64,000 bases of DNA from Aquabacterium sp. (GCF_029946005.1 NZ_JAQSDR010000033.1:62001-126000), one strand, 5' to 3'; positions 30,861-40,843 are shown, numbered from the stretch's first letter. Notes: generated by a model not told the origin, from the sequence alone. Numbers and translations are program-made.

Positions 30861-31873
30861 GCCGTGGCCTTTGATGTTTCGTTACTGCCATCGAAGATCG
30901 TCACTTGGTCCTTGACCGAAGGTATAACCCCGTAGCGCTTGTTGATGTACATGGCGTAAACGTCGTCGTGCAGGCGCCGCTTCAACCGCTTGATTTCGTT
31001 CTGATTGCCAGTTGTCTTGCCCGCCTTGTGGATCGCCAGGAGGGTGGCCAGGTCCGCCCAGTAGGGCGCCATGGACTCCCGCGGGTCTATGGCGCTCACG
31101 TCGCCGCTTCTCACCGCCACCTCAAAGTCCAAGAGGGTTTGTACGGATGTCCACGGGTCGCCCTTGGGCATCGGCGGCATCGGACGCCGCGGCTGCCAAC
31201 CCTCGTCAAGGTAGCGAATGGCCTTCTTGTCATCCCGTTCGTACAGGTGCAGGCTACCGACAGAGTGTGTGTACTCTCCCAATTCGACGCCTAATGACCG
31301 GGCTACAAGCTCCTGGATCATGGTGAACGCGAACACGTCGTGCGGCAGGCCGAGCCAGGCATCGTTCGACCGCATGGATGTCAGCATGTGCAGCCGCCGG
31401 TCCCGGATGACAAACTGCATAGTGCAGGTGCAGGGGATGTCGCGGTGATACTCGAGAGTGTCACGGCGGTCGAATAACTGCACCACTGCTTGACGCGAGT
31501 CTGGCTTGGTCTTCAATGATGAAATGACGCGTGCCAATTGGTTGTTCGGGCGTTTGCCAAATATCCTGGGGCCGTACGCGCCGTGTATGGTCAATCCATC
31601 ATCAGATGACTTTGTGTAGTCCGAGATGTAATGCTCGATGAAGTCCAATGCGTTGCTGCCTGCCAGTATCCAGAGCAGCTCGCCGAGGCCGCTGAAAAGG
31701 ATGCCGCGCGACTCGGTGCGGCTGAGGCGCAGACGTGGCGCCGACAGCTTCAGCAAGACGCCGTAGATTTCACGAGCCGGACCCTTTGTGGGTTCAATGC
31801 GAGTGCCGCGCGTCAAGAGCCGCTGATATACCTTGGCCAAAAGGTCGTCCAGGGAATTGGCGCGGACGTACAC
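30857..31873 (-). CDS. Thymidylate-synthase-like pyrimidine nucleotide (hydroxy)methylase
   Basis: 338 residues. The thymidylate synthase fold is clear: nucleophile Cys148 in DIPCTCTMQF, Arg168 in SMRSNDAWLG, and HSVGSLHLYERD with His203, His209 and Tyr211. The residue that reads the base (Asn in the GxPFNI motif of normal enzymes) is Asp179 here (GLPHDV). In T4 dCMP hydroxymethylase and in engineered synthases Asp at this place goes with cytosine. A function in making a modified pyrimidine nucleotide, not normal dTMP, is therefore likely. About 100 residues beyond the core are unassigned. Confidence 0.75.
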   Translation of the reverse strand: MYVRANSLDDLLAKVYQRLLTRGTRIEPTKGPAREIYGVLLKLSAPRLRLSRTESRGILFSGLGELLWILAGSNALDFIEHYISDYTKSSDDGLTIHGAYGPRIFGKRPNNQLARVISSLKTKPDSRQAVVQLFDRRDTLEYHRDIPCTCTMQFVIRDRRLHMLTSMRSNDAWLGLPHDVFAFTMIQELVARSLGVELGEYTHSVGSLHLYERDDKKAIRYLDEGWQPRRPMPPMPKGDPWTSVQTLLDFEVAVRSGDVSAIDPRESMAPYWADLATLLAIHKAGKTTGNQNEIKRLKRRLHDDVYAMYINKRYGVIPSVKDQVTIFDGSNETSKATA

Positions 31874-31887
31874 GATGTTGGAACGCC

Positions 31888-32190
31888 TTAGGCGAATAGG
31901 GCAAGCTGCGCGTCGCTGCTCGACGTGGCGACGATTGGCGCCGGTGTGGGTATTTGCCTGGCGATGCGCACCACTTCTCGAGGGCTGACAGGGAGTGCAC
32001 CGCTGCGAAGAGCCCTCAGACGCTGAGCAGCAGTGATGTCGTAGTGGGGATGGCGTGCCCCGCGATGGAAGGCGCGGGTGGTTAGTCCAACGCGAGCAGC
32101 GAAGGCATGAAGCTCATCAAGGCTGTCCGCCGTGAGATGGAACCAGCCCCGACCGTACTTCGATACATCGGCATCATCTACGTATACCAA
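31888..32190 (-). CDS. DUF4031-like small protein
   Basis: 100 residues. Pattern VYVDDADVSKYGRGWFHL, DSLDELHAFAARVGL and HPHYDITAAQRLRALRSGA agrees with the DUF4031 family, whose role is unknown. I chose a TTG at 32190, with GGGGGAG upstream and the family's normal first residues; an ATG at 32277 would add 29 unlikely residues. Same strand as the thymidylate-synthase-like gene, 14 bases upstream of it. Confidence 0.72.
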   Translation of the reverse strand: MVYVDDADVSKYGRGWFHLTADSLDELHAFAARVGLTTRAFHRGARHPHYDITAAQRLRALRSGALPVSPREVVRIARQIPTPAPIVATSSSDAQLALFA

Positions 32191-32242
32191 TTTCTCCCCC
32201 TTTGGAAGAATGTAACATGAGTTCTGAGTGGGACGATTCGAG

Positions 32243-32887
32243 CTAGTGCCAGGTACCGGCGGCCTCGGCCGCTGCATGAACGGCGCGGTTGAGTTGGCGG
32301 ATTGTCAACGGATCCATGGGTGCCATGCCTGGAAACAACCAACCGCCGGGCAACATCTTGCCCTGGGCGTGACCGACTCGCCACCAATTACGAAGGCGCT
32401 GCAACAAGACCGGGCTGAGCATGGCATAGCGATCCTTGGCGCCCTTGCCTTGCTCCACACGCAAGGTCATGCGCTGGCTGTCCACATCGGTGACCTTCAA
32501 GTGAATCACCTCGCTGGCGCGAAGGCCAGCACCATAGGCCACCGACAGGGCCGCCTGATGCTTGATGTTGCGGGCCGCAGCGAGAAGGCGAGAAACTTCC
32601 TCGGTGCTCAGTACAACAGGCAAGGTGCGGGGCAGCTTCACCGGCTGCATCTTGGCCATCAGTTCGATGCGGCCCAGCGTGATGTCGAAGAAGAACTTCA
32701 GTCCGGTGAGCGTGGCATTGAGAGTGACGGGCGAGGTGCCCGTGTCCACCAGATGCAGTTGGAAATTGCGCAGATCCTCCACGGTGGCCGTATCGGGTGA
32801 GCGCTTGAGGTAGGCCGCCAGCTTGCGCATGCGCATGTCTTCGAGCATGCGCTGACGCAGGGGGGCAGAATGAGTCGTCGAGTCCAT
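32243..32887 (-). pseudogene. Truncated tyrosine recombinase
   Basis: 214 residues remain. N-terminal SAM-like domain and first half of the catalytic domain are present, including the box I Arg in GLRASEVIHLKVTD and the Lys in GKGAKDRYAML. Reading stops at GTWH just before the place where the HxLRH motif and the catalytic Tyr should appear. The family resembles integrases that accompany IS91-like elements. The cut lies next to the DUF4031-like gene, so this probably marks an old junction. Confidence 0.75.
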
Positions 32888-33236
32888 GGTTGCTGCTCCG
32901 TTGAAGAACGAGGCGGATTGCCTCGGTCGTCAACTTCGCAGAACCTGCGGTGCAACGAAATGCCTCAACCTCGCCGTAGCGGGTACCGCGCGAGCGGTTT
33001 AGTCCTTCGCTGCGAAGCCGCCTATCGTGGTGTCAGCAAAAGAACAGCTTGCTTCCACGACCCAATCTTGAATGGCCGACCCGACTTGCGGTAACCGAGC
33101 GGAACCGACCCTGAGCCGCCGTCGACCACAGGCTGCTTGTAGGCGTTTCGGTTTGCACAAAAACCCATGTCAGCCGGGACGGCCCATTGCTCCAGCACGG
33201 TGGCTTCGTGACCCGGGTTGCAGTCTGATCATCGGA
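32888..33236. other. Non-coding right edge of island
   Basis: About 349 bases upstream of the broken recombinase. No open frame with family signals, no tRNA fold, no clear repeat matching the left edge. It probably holds leader DNA of the former mobile element and the 3' side of the monooxygenase gene. Confidence 0.4.
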
Positions 33237-33656
33237 TCAGCCTTCTCGTCGATGGGAGAAGTGGTCTTTGCTCATGAGCACATCAACGCGATGCACCTTT
33301 GCAGCGTCGGCCAGGATGGCGTTCATGCGCGCGACATCACGGAAGATGTCGCCACCACCGCCCTCCACATGTGCCTGACGCCCGGCCAAGTCGGAGAAGG
33401 CCTCGAAGATGCCGAAGCTTGTCTGTGAGAACCTGACGGCGAACCACGGGCCAGTCGCGGGTTCAGCGTCAACGCAGGCCCTGATGTCTTGCAGCATCTG
33501 CAGAACTGCCTCCTCCTGCCCAGGACGGGCTTCAATCTGGATGAAGAAGGCCTTGCGGCCTTCCGAACCTTGGTCGCCCAGAACCTGCACCCCTCGGTGA
33601 GCCGCGAGGGACTGATCAGAGAATGGCAGAGCGTCCGGTGTGGGAGCGTGGGGCAT
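33237..33656 (-). CDS. Antibiotic biosynthesis monooxygenase-like (ABM) protein
   Basis: 139 residues. A ferredoxin-like fold of the ABM type: FFIQIEARPGQEEAVLQMLQDI, then WFAVRFSQTSFGIFEAF and HRVDVLMSKD. These cofactor-free dimers include quinol monooxygenases, but many have no known substrate. The ATG at 33656 follows AGGAGA. Divergent from an AraC regulator. Confidence 0.8.
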   Translation of the reverse strand: MPHAPTPDALPFSDQSLAAHRGVQVLGDQGSEGRKAFFIQIEARPGQEEAVLQMLQDIRACVDAEPATGPWFAVRFSQTSFGIFEAFSDLAGRQAHVEGGGGDIFRDVARMNAILADAAKVHRVDVLMSKDHFSHRREG

Positions 33657-33787
33657 GTGGGTATCTCCTGAATTGAGGTTCCCACTGTGGGCTCCAGCAC
33701 AGCCAGGCACATGCTCGAACGTCGATGTTTCTTGCCTGATTGTCCAAGCCGATGGTGTGTCGCCTGTCGTGCCAGCCATAATGCGCC

Positions 33788-34678
33788 ATGGCCCATGACC
33801 TCAAGCAGGCTGTCCAGCGCCACACCGAACGGCAGAGCGAGGCGGCTGTTGGCGTCGTCACGCCTGTACGCGGCCTGTACCTGGTGAGACGCACATCGCC
33901 CAGCGAACTCGAGCACACGGTGGTGCAGCCTTTGGTGTGCCTGGTACTGCAGGGCTGCAAGCGAGTCAGCCTGGGCAGTGGCACAACATCCTATGCCGCT
34001 GGCGACACGATGGTCGTCACCGGCAATATGCCGACGGTCAGCCGGATCAGCAGGGCCAGCGTCGCGGACCCCTACCTGGCGTTGGCGTTCGACCTGGATC
34101 TCTCCGTGATCACCGACCTTGTTGTGAACGCGCCTGAAGTCCATTCGGCTCCGTCCAGGCAGGACACACGCGAGGAACTGGGTGACGCCCTGCGTCGGCT
34201 GGTGCTGCTCCTGGATCGCCCGGAATCCCTCGCGGTGCTCAAGGACAGCTTGGTCCGGGAAATTCACCACTGGTTGCTGTTGGGCCGTCAAGGCCTGGCC
34301 ATCCGACATTTGGGCTTGCCGGACAGCCACGCAAGGCGGATCGCCCGAGCGGCGGCGATCTTGCGCGACAACTATGCCAAGCCAGTGTCGATCGAGCGCT
34401 TGGCTGAGGCGGCCGGCATGAGCCGCTCAGGCTTTCACCAGCACTTTCGAGCCATCACATCACTAACGCCACTGCAGTTTCAAAAACAGCTGAGGTTGAT
34501 CGAGGCCCGCCGCTTGATCGTCTCCAGCGGCAAGATCCTTAGCCAAGTCGCATTTGAGGTGGGATACGAGAGCACGTCGCAGTTCAGCCGCGAATACACC
34601 CGGATGTACGGGCAGCCGCCGACCAGAGACAAGCGGGCGGCGTCTGCGCGACTACAGACAGTCAACGCTGCCGAGTAG
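33788..34678 (+). CDS. AraC-family transcriptional regulator
   Basis: 296 residues: an AraC_N-type cupin domain (LVRRTSPSELEHTVVQPLVCLVLQG) and two C-terminal helix-turn-helix units (SIERLAEAAGMSRSGFHQHFRAIT and ILSQVAFEVGYESTSQFSREY). Probably controls the divergent ABM gene. Confidence 0.9.
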   Translation: MAHDLKQAVQRHTERQSEAAVGVVTPVRGLYLVRRTSPSELEHTVVQPLVCLVLQGCKRVSLGSGTTSYAAGDTMVVTGNMPTVSRISRASVADPYLALAFDLDLSVITDLVVNAPEVHSAPSRQDTREELGDALRRLVLLLDRPESLAVLKDSLVREIHHWLLLGRQGLAIRHLGLPDSHARRIARAAAILRDNYAKPVSIERLAEAAGMSRSGFHQHFRAITSLTPLQFQKQLRLIEARRLIVSSGKILSQVAFEVGYESTSQFSREYTRMYGQPPTRDKRAASARLQTVNAAE

Positions 34679-34791
34679 CCTGCAACGACCGTCCGCCATC
34701 GCTGCAAAGCCATCTGTCGCAAGGGGATTGACGGGTGACCCCAACGGGTCGTCCCCAGCCCATCTTCCCCAACACCCATGAGCCGGTTACC

Positions 34792-35280
34792 TCACCCCCG
34801 CGCCCCCTTGATCAACGCCTCAATCACCAGCGCCCCCGTCCCGCCCAGCGGATCAAACTGCAGCACCTTGTCCAAGTACAACTGCGCCGACACCAAATCC
34901 TGCCGACGCAGCCTGATGAAAGCCAGCGCCTTCAAGGTGAACAGCCAAAACCGCGCCGGCCCCGGCGCCATGAAGTCGGCCATCTCAGCCGTCACCGCGC
35001 GCCAGTCGTCGGGCAAATGCGCCTGCTCGGCGGCCACATCCAAGCCCTTCAAGGCGGCCAGCTCGGCCTGCTCAAAGTCGGCTCCCTGAGCATGCAGCTT
35101 GTACAGCAGGTAGTACAGCGAAGGGCACTCCGGCGCGCACACCTGAGCCGTCCACAACAAGGCCAGCGCGCGCTCGGGCGTAGCCGCCTTGCGGGCCTCT
35201 TCAACCAGGTGCTTGACCTGTGGCGGTACCTCGCCGCCGAACAACTCGGCCGAGGTCTCGCCCGTGAAAAGGTTCACCAT
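34792..35280 (-). CDS. TPR-like protein, end of isc-nifV-fix operon
   Basis: 162 residues, all helical; the C-terminal RFWLFTLKALAFIRLRRQD pattern and VLQFDPLGGTGALVIEAL resemble tetratricopeptide units. It is similar to the protein at 58289-58837 (shared RF-LF-LKA-A---LR--D---A---L-----DP----G spacing), so the two are probably paralogues, one at the end of each large nif operon. Function unknown. Overlaps the ferredoxin gene by seven bases. Confidence 0.78.
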   Translation of the reverse strand: MVNLFTGETSAELFGGEVPPQVKHLVEEARKAATPERALALLWTAQVCAPECPSLYYLLYKLHAQGADFEQAELAALKGLDVAAEQAHLPDDWRAVTAEMADFMAPGPARFWLFTLKALAFIRLRRQDLVSAQLYLDKVLQFDPLGGTGALVIEALIKGARG

Positions 35281-35597
35281 GACCCGGCCGAGGCGGCCAG
35301 GCGCTTGACCACCTCGCCACCCAGCAGGTGCTTCTCGAAGATCTCGGGCACGTCTTCCGGCTTCACGCGGCTGTACAGCACGCTCTCCGGAAACACCACC
35401 ACGTTCACCCCGCCATCGCAGGGCCCCAGGCAGCCCGAGTAGGTCACGCCCACTTGCTCATGGGCATTGCGCGCCTGCACCTCTTTCCAGAATGCCTGCA
35501 ACACCGCCTGGCCGCCCTGCGCGGCGCAACTGCCACGCGGGTGGCCGGGCGGGCGCTGCTGTGAACACACGAAAACACTGCGGTCGGGACGGGACAT
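35274..35597 (-). CDS. Thioredoxin-like [2Fe-2S] ferredoxin (Shethna FeSI type)
   Basis: 107 residues. Ligands Cys11, Cys24, Cys56 and Cys60 (SGCLGPCDGG) match the thioredoxin-fold ferredoxins such as Azotobacter FeSI. Likely electron carrier or redox sensor in nitrogen fixation. Lies between the ferritin-like gene and the TPR gene. Confidence 0.87.
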   Translation of the reverse strand: MSRPDRSVFVCSQQRPPGHPRGSCAAQGGQAVLQAFWKEVQARNAHEQVGVTYSGCLGPCDGGVNVVVFPESVLYSRVKPEDVPEIFEKHLLGGEVVKRLAASAGSW

Positions 35598-35633
35598 GAT
35601 GGGTCAACTCCAGATGGATCAAATGAAAAAAGC

Positions 35634-36089
35634 TCAGGCCGCCAGGCGGGCCATGATCCGCTCCAGCTCGGCCACGTGCTCGCTCTCTTCCTTGGCAAAC
35701 TCGCGGGCCATGCGGCGCACTTCGTGGTCGCTTGTGGAGGCCGCAATGGCGGCGTAAAACAACTGGCTGCGCTCTTCGCCATCCAGCGCCAGCCGGTAGG
35801 CCGAGGCCACGTCGATGAAGCCATCCACGCCCGCCCAAGCGGCCTGCTCCGGGCTTACACCCTCGGGCCACTGGCATTCTTCGGGCGCCAGTTGGGGCAG
35901 GTCTCGAAAGCCGCCGCGTTGCATGGCGTCTTTTAAATGCAGGCGCGAGAACTCGGCCATCTTGCCGAAGAAGGCTTCGGCCTCGTGGTTGCCCGCCGTG
36001 CCCATCGTGGCCTTGAGGTCCTCATAGCGGCGCGCCGCCTCGAACTCGAGCAAGATGGCGTGCGCCAGAAAAACGTGGATGTCGTCCAT
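35634..36089 (-). CDS. Ferritin-like diiron protein (rubrerythrin type without rubredoxin domain)
   Basis: 151 residues, four-helix bundle pattern. Candidate ligands: Glu15 in LLEFEAARRYE, Glu46/His51 in MAEFSRLH, a Glu in GEERSQLFY and Glu/His in EESEHVAEL. No C-terminal rubredoxin cysteines. Probably removes peroxide or O2 near FixABCX and nitrogenase. Starts 15 bases after fixX. Confidence 0.8.
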   Translation of the reverse strand: MDDIHVFLAHAILLEFEAARRYEDLKATMGTAGNHEAEAFFGKMAEFSRLHLKDAMQRGGFRDLPQLAPEECQWPEGVSPEQAAWAGVDGFIDVASAYRLALDGEERSQLFYAAIAASTSDHEVRRMAREFAKEESEHVAELERIMARLAA

Positions 36090-36104
36090 GGTGGGTGCGC
36101 CCGC

Positions 36105-36404
36105 TCAGCCAAACTTGAACAAAATGCCGTGGCCGCCGCGCGGGTACTCCCAGTCCACGTTGCTGAAGTCCGAGCAGATGATGCGGCAGCTGCCGCACTC
36201 CAGGCAGCCGTCGGTGATCAGGGTGACGGCGCCGTTGCCTTCTTCCTTGTAGCAAGAGGCCGGGCACACATAGGTGCAAGAACGCTCCTTGCAGTCGGTG
36301 CGGCAGACCTCGGCGTCCTTGATCTTGATGTGCGGGCGGCCCGCGTCGACTTTGTAGCGGTTCTGGAAGAGCTTTTCTTCCACATTGACTTGGATGGGTT
36401 GCAT
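36105..36404 (-). CDS. fixX: FixX ferredoxin-like protein
   Basis: 99 residues with cysteine motifs CRTDCKERSCTYVCPASCY and CLECGSCRIICS for [4Fe-4S] binding. Accepts electrons from FixC and passes the low-potential branch toward the nitrogenase donors. The ATG at 36404 gives the standard start. Confidence 0.95.
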   Translation of the reverse strand: MQPIQVNVEEKLFQNRYKVDAGRPHIKIKDAEVCRTDCKERSCTYVCPASCYKEEGNGAVTLITDGCLECGSCRIICSDFSNVDWEYPRGGHGILFKFG

Positions 36405-36429
36405 GGCGTGGCTCCTGGTGTGGTGCGGT

Positions 36430-37740
36430 TCAGCGGATGGCCCGCCACAGCTTGTAGGCATCGCCCACCAAGCCGGTGATGGAGCGGGTCTGGCGGAAGC
36501 TGGAAAAGATCTGGCGCTCTTTGGTTTTCTTGTCCACGTTGTCCACCGTCACCATGGTGCGGGCCGCCTGGTTGATCAGTTCGGGGTAGGTGGTGAAGAA
36601 CTGCGGGTTCTCGTGGAAGACCTTGGGCATGTCGCGGTACTTCTTCAAGTCCTTCATCACGAAGCTGTCGTCCAGCGCGCGTTGATAGGCCTTCAGCGTG
36701 GCCTGGCTGAAAGGCTTGTTGGCGGCCTTGGCGTTGATCACGGTTTCGGCGGCCAGGCGGCCCGTGGTCATGGCCAGGTTGGAGCCTTCGCGGTGCACGG
36801 CATTGACGAAGCCGCCCGAGTCGCCCACGATCATCCAGCCATGGCCGTACACCTGGGGGATGGCGAAGAAGCCGCCTTCGGGGATCAGGTGGGCGCAGTA
36901 CTCCTTCATCTCGCCGCCTTGAATCATGGGGGCGATCGAGGGGTGGCGCTTCATGTGCTCCAGCAACTGGTAAGGCGAGGTCTTTTGCTCGTTCTTCTTG
37001 AAGTCCGACAGCATGCAGCCCACGCCAATGGTGAGCGAGTCTTTGTTGGTGTACAAAAAGCCCGTGCCCATCATGCCGTCGGTGATCTTGCCGACCATCT
37101 CGATGACCACGCCTTCGTCGCCCTTGATGTTGAAGCGCTGCTGGATCAGCTCTTCGGGCATGAACAGGATCTCTTTGACGGCCAGGGCCACGTTGCCCGC
37201 CTTGATCTCGGGGTGGAAGCCCGCCTTGCGCGCCAGCGTGCTGTTCACGCCATCGGCCAGGATGACCACGTCGGCGAACACATCGCCGGCTTCGCGGTCG
37301 CAGCGCACGCCCACCACCTGGTCGCCGTCCATGATCAGGTTTTGCACGGTGGTTTCGCAGATCAGCAGGGCACCGGCTTCGCGCACCTTGGATGAGAACC
37401 ACTTGTCGAACTGCGCGCGGATGATGGTGTAGCGGTTGTAGGGCGGCTTGTTGTAGTTTTCGCTGCGGAAGTGGCTGCCCACGAAGGAGTCGTCGTCCAG
37501 CACCCACATGCGTTGCTCGATGATGTGGCGCTCGAGTGGGGCGTCGTCGCGGAAGTCGGGGATGATGCGTTCCAGCGCGTCGGCGTACAGGATGGCGCCT
37601 TGCACGTTCTTGGAGCCGGGGTATTCGCCGCGCTCGATTTGCAGGACCTTGAGGCCCGCCTTGGCCATGGTGTAGGCGGCGGCGTTGCCCGCGGGGCCCG
37701 CGCCCACGACGATGGCGTCAAAGGTTTTGTTCACGTTCAT
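36430..37740 (-). CDS. fixC: FixC electron-transfer flavoprotein-quinone oxidoreductase-like
   Basis: 436 residues. FAD-binding [19 protein letters not shown] at the N-terminus, then [11 protein letters not shown] and a membrane-facing C-terminal half as in ETF-QO. With FixABX it bifurcates electrons from NADH to quinone and ferredoxin/flavodoxin. Confidence 0.97.
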   Translation of the reverse strand: MNVNKTFDAIVVGAGPAGNAAAYTMAKAGLKVLQIERGEYPGSKNVQGAILYADALERIIPDFRDDAPLERHIIEQRMWVLDDDSFVGSHFRSENYNKPPYNRYTIIRAQFDKWFSSKVREAGALLICETTVQNLIMDGDQVVGVRCDREAGDVFADVVILADGVNSTLARKAGFHPEIKAGNVALAVKEILFMPEELIQQRFNIKGDEGVVIEMVGKITDGMMGTGFLYTNKDSLTIGVGCMLSDFKKNEQKTSPYQLLEHMKRHPSIAPMIQGGEMKEYCAHLIPEGGFFAIPQVYGHGWMIVGDSGGFVNAVHREGSNLAMTTGRLAAETVINAKAANKPFSQATLKAYQRALDDSFVMKDLKKYRDMPKVFHENPQFFTTYPELINQAARTMVTVDNVDKKTKERQIFSSFRQTRSITGLVGDAYKLWRAIR

Positions 37741-37770
37741 GGTGAGGCTCCGGGGCGGTTGGGTGGGCGT

Positions 37771-38871
37771 TCAAGCCACTTTGCGGATGCGTTGGTCCAG
37801 GTGCGCCTGGAAGGCCTGGGTCAGGGCGGGCAGCACCTGCAAGGCGTTGCCCACGATGCCGTAGTGCGCAAAGTCGAAGATGGGGGCGTTGGGGTCGGTG
37901 TTGATGGCCACGATCACGTCCGCGGCCTCCATGCCCACCCTGTGCTGAATGGCGCCCGAGATGCCCGCCGCGATGTAGAGCTTGGGCCGCACGGTCTTGC
38001 CGGTTTGGCCCACCTGGCGGTCGGCCTCGACCCAGCCAGCTTGCACGCAGGGCCGGGTGGCGCCCACCTCGCCGCCCAGCACCCGCGCCAGGTCGAACAC
38101 CAGCTTGAAGTTTTCGGGGTTCTTCAAACCCTTGCCGCCGCTGACGATCACGTCGGCATAGGGCAGGTTGATCTTGTTGGAGTTGGTGTCGAGGATGAAG
38201 TCCAGCAGCTTGGTGACGATGTTGGTTTCGATCAGGCCCAGCGTGTCTTCGCTGGTGGTGCCGGTGCGCGTGGTGTCGGCGTTGGGCATGGCCATGACGC
38301 GGGGGCGCACGGTGGCCATCTGTGGGCGGTAGGCCAGGGTCATGATCGTGCACAGCAGCGAGCCGCCAAAGGTGGGGCGTGTGGCGGCCAGGGCGCGGGT
38401 CACGGGGTCGATGTTCAGCTCGGTGCAGTCGGCGGTCAGGCCTGTGAGCAGCGTGGTGGCCACGGAGCCCGCCAGGTCACGGCCTTGTGATGTGGCGCCC
38501 AGCAGCACGATCTCGGGCTGGTACTTGTTGACCAGGTCGGTCAGGCCCTTGGTGAAGGGCTCGTTGCGGTAGCCCTTGAGGACGGGGTCGCGGGTGAGGT
38601 AGACGTGGTCGGCGCCAAAGCTGAAGGCCTCTTTGGCGAATTGGTTTAAGGGCTCATCAAGACCACCCAGCAGCACGCCGCTCAGCGTCACGCCCAGCTG
38701 GTCGGCCAGCTTGCGGCCTTCGCCCAGCAGCTCCCACGACACGCTGTGCACGTGGCCACGCTCGTGCTCGATGAAGACCCACACGCCCTTGTAGGCCTTG
38801 AGCTCATCGGACAACTCCAGGTTGCGGCCGCGTCCTGCGGGCTTGAGGGGGGCTTTGGCGGCGACGCTCAT
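37771..38871 (-). CDS. fixB: FixB electron-transfer flavoprotein alpha subunit
   Basis: 366 residues. C-terminal FAD-binding domain with [13 protein letters not shown]-like, [25 protein letters not shown] and [19 protein letters not shown]. The start at 38871 overlaps the fixA stop by four bases. Confidence 0.97.
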   Translation of the reverse strand: MSVAAKAPLKPAGRGRNLELSDELKAYKGVWVFIEHERGHVHSVSWELLGEGRKLADQLGVTLSGVLLGGLDEPLNQFAKEAFSFGADHVYLTRDPVLKGYRNEPFTKGLTDLVNKYQPEIVLLGATSQGRDLAGSVATTLLTGLTADCTELNIDPVTRALAATRPTFGGSLLCTIMTLAYRPQMATVRPRVMAMPNADTTRTGTTSEDTLGLIETNIVTKLLDFILDTNSNKINLPYADVIVSGGKGLKNPENFKLVFDLARVLGGEVGATRPCVQAGWVEADRQVGQTGKTVRPKLYIAAGISGAIQHRVGMEAADVIVAINTDPNAPIFDFAHYGIVGNALQVLPALTQAFQAHLDQRIRKVA

Positions 38872-39719
38872 GGCGTGACTCCCTTGTTGATCAGGTCTTG
38901 TTCGAGCGTGGGGTGGCGCGTGAAGATGGACTGCAGCAGGTTGAGCGTCATGTCGCGCAGGGTGGTGGTGTCCAGGTTCACCATCTCGGCCTTCTCTGAC
39001 CGAGGCGTGGGCCCGAAGACCTTGCTGACCACGGTGGGCGAGCCTTTCAGGCCGATCTTGGTGAGGTCTTCGATGCCGGCGTCTTCCTTGTTCCACTTGC
39101 GCACAGGGTGGCCAGCGGCGTGGATCATGGCGGGCAGGCTGGCGAAGCGCATCTCGTTGGTGTTTTCAAGCATGGTGATCAGCGCGGGCAGGCGGGTCTT
39201 GAGCACCTGCACACCGCCTTCGCCACGGCGCTCGACGGTGATGGTGCCTTCGTCCAGTTGCGTCTCTTTGATGCTGGACACATAGGTCAGCAGTTGCAGG
39301 CCCATGCGCTTGGCGATGCCGGGGCCGACCTGGGCGGTGTCGCCATCGATGGTCTGCTTGCCGGTGAAGACCAGGTCCACGGCCTGTTCGCTGGACAGCT
39401 TGCGGATGGCGGCGGCCAGTGCGTACGAGGTGGCCAGGGTGTCGGCCCCGGCAAAGGCCCGGTCGGTGACCAGCACGGCATCGTCGGCCCCGAAGGACAC
39501 GCATTTGCGCAAGGCCTCTTCAGCCTGTGGTGGGCCCATGCACAGCACCGTGACGCGGCCGCCAAACTGGTCCTTCAGGCGCAGGGCCTCTTCCAGCGAG
39601 AACAGGTCGTACGGGTTCACGATGGCCGGTACACCCTGGCGCATGATGGTGTTGGTGACCGGGTGGACGCGGATCTGGGCCGAGTCAGGCACTTGCTTGA
39701 TGCAGACGACGATGTGCAT
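38868..39719 (-). CDS. fixA: FixA electron-transfer flavoprotein beta subunit
   Basis: 283 residues. Starts [20 protein letters not shown] and has the [16 protein letters not shown] and [19 protein letters not shown] segments of bifurcating ETF-beta. Site of NADH oxidation with FixB. Confidence 0.97.
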   Translation of the reverse strand: MHIVVCIKQVPDSAQIRVHPVTNTIMRQGVPAIVNPYDLFSLEEALRLKDQFGGRVTVLCMGPPQAEEALRKCVSFGADDAVLVTDRAFAGADTLATSYALAAAIRKLSSEQAVDLVFTGKQTIDGDTAQVGPGIAKRMGLQLLTYVSSIKETQLDEGTITVERRGEGGVQVLKTRLPALITMLENTNEMRFASLPAMIHAAGHPVRKWNKEDAGIEDLTKIGLKGSPTVVSKVFGPTPRSEKAEMVNLDTTTLRDMTLNLLQSIFTRHPTLEQDLINKGVTP

Positions 39720-39746
39720 GGTGAGGCTCCTGTGAGGGGGCTGCGG

Positions 39747-40097
39747 TCAGGCCGTGGTGGTCTGGGGCCGGGCGGGCAGCGAGGCCTTCAGGCTTTGCAG
39801 GCTCACGTGCTGGTGGCCGTCCACATCCTGGAACACCTTGAAGACTTTTTCTTGCGCGGGGGTGGACTTGACGAAGTCTTCATACGCCTTGACCAGCAGC
39901 GTGCGGTAGCACTGGTAGAGCGCTTGCTCGTTGTTCTCGGGCAGCTGGGGCTCTTGCCGGATGTACTGGTAAAAGCGCTTGAGGATGTGCAGGCGGCTGA
40001 CGTTGAGCACGGACAGGTCGTGCGGCACGCCAAAGAATTGCAGGAAGTCTTCAGCCGATGAAAGCTGGCGCAGTTGCAGAGCGAGGGTGTCGGTCAT
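39747..40097 (-). CDS. nifW: Nitrogenase-stabilizing protein NifW
   Basis: 116 residues. The NifW core is visible: [31 protein letters not shown]. Reported to protect or mature NifDK under oxygen. Start overlaps cysE by four bases. Confidence 0.95.
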   Translation of the reverse strand: MTDTLALQLRQLSSAEDFLQFFGVPHDLSVLNVSRLHILKRFYQYIRQEPQLPENNEQALYQCYRTLLVKAYEDFVKSTPAQEKVFKVFQDVDGHQHVSLQSLKASLPARPQTTTA

Positions 40098-40843
40098 GAT
40101 CGGGCTCCGGTGGGGGTGTCTTCGGTGTGTTGAAGGCGCTTGACTTCCTGTTCCAGGTTGCCAATACGGTCGAGCAGGGAACCGATGGCTTTGCCCACCG
40201 GATCAGGGATGAGGTGGTGGTCCAGGTCCAGCAGCAGGTCGTCGGGCAGGCTGTTGACGGTGCGGCGGCGCCTGACCACCACCCGGCCCGGAATGCCCAC
40301 CACCGTGGCGGCTTCGGGCACGTTGTCGATGACGACGGAGTTGGCCGCCACGCGGACCCGTGCGCCCAGCGTGACGGGGCCCAGGATCTTGGCGCCTGCC
40401 CCCACGACCACGCCATCGCCCAGCGTGGGGTGGCGCTTGCCGGGGCTCCAGGTGGTGCCGCCCAGGGTGACGCCGTGGTACAGCGTGACGTCGTCACCGA
40501 CCTCTGCGGTCTCGCCGATCACGACGCCCGCGCCATGGTCGATGAAGAAGCGTCGGCCGATGCGCGCGCCGGGGTGGATGTCGACGTTGGTGAACCAGCG
40601 GGCCACGAAGGACATCCAGCGCGGCAGGTAGCGCCAACCTTGCCGCCACAGGGCGTGGGCCATGCGGTGCAGGGCCACGGCTTGCACGCCGGGGTAGATG
40701 GTCCACACCTCGAAGCGCGACCGGGCGGCCGGGTCGCGGGCCAGCACGCAGTTGACGTCTTCTCTGATGAGCGACCACCAGGCGGCTGAGGGGTGGGGGT
40801 GCATCATGGCCATGGCTTGCAGGGCAGGGTCATCGCGCTTCAT
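40094..40843 (-). CDS. cysE: Serine O-acetyltransferase, nif-linked
   Basis: 249 residues. N-terminal helical part, then left-handed beta-helix hexapeptide repeats: [24 protein letters not shown] and [19 protein letters not shown]. Makes O-acetylserine for cysteine used in Fe-S assembly (called nifP in Azotobacter). Overlaps nifV by four bases and nifW by four. Confidence 0.94.
   Translation of the reverse strand: MKRDDPALQAMAMMHPHPSAAWWSLIREDVNCVLARDPAARSRFEVWTIYPGVQAVALHRMAHALWRQGWRYLPRWMSFVARWFTNVDIHPGARIGRRFFIDHGAGVVIGETAEVGDDVTLYHGVTLGGTTWSPGKRHPTLGDGVVVGAGAKILGPVTLGARVRVAANSVVIDNVPEAATVVGIPGRVVVRRRRTVNSLPDDLLLDLDHHLIPDPVGKAIGSLLDRIGNLEQEVKRLQHTEDTPTGARS

Noticed and set aside
34679-34791. 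Terminator between araC and the TPR gene
   Set aside because: Only a GACCC/GGGTC hairpin with wobble pairs and no T-run.
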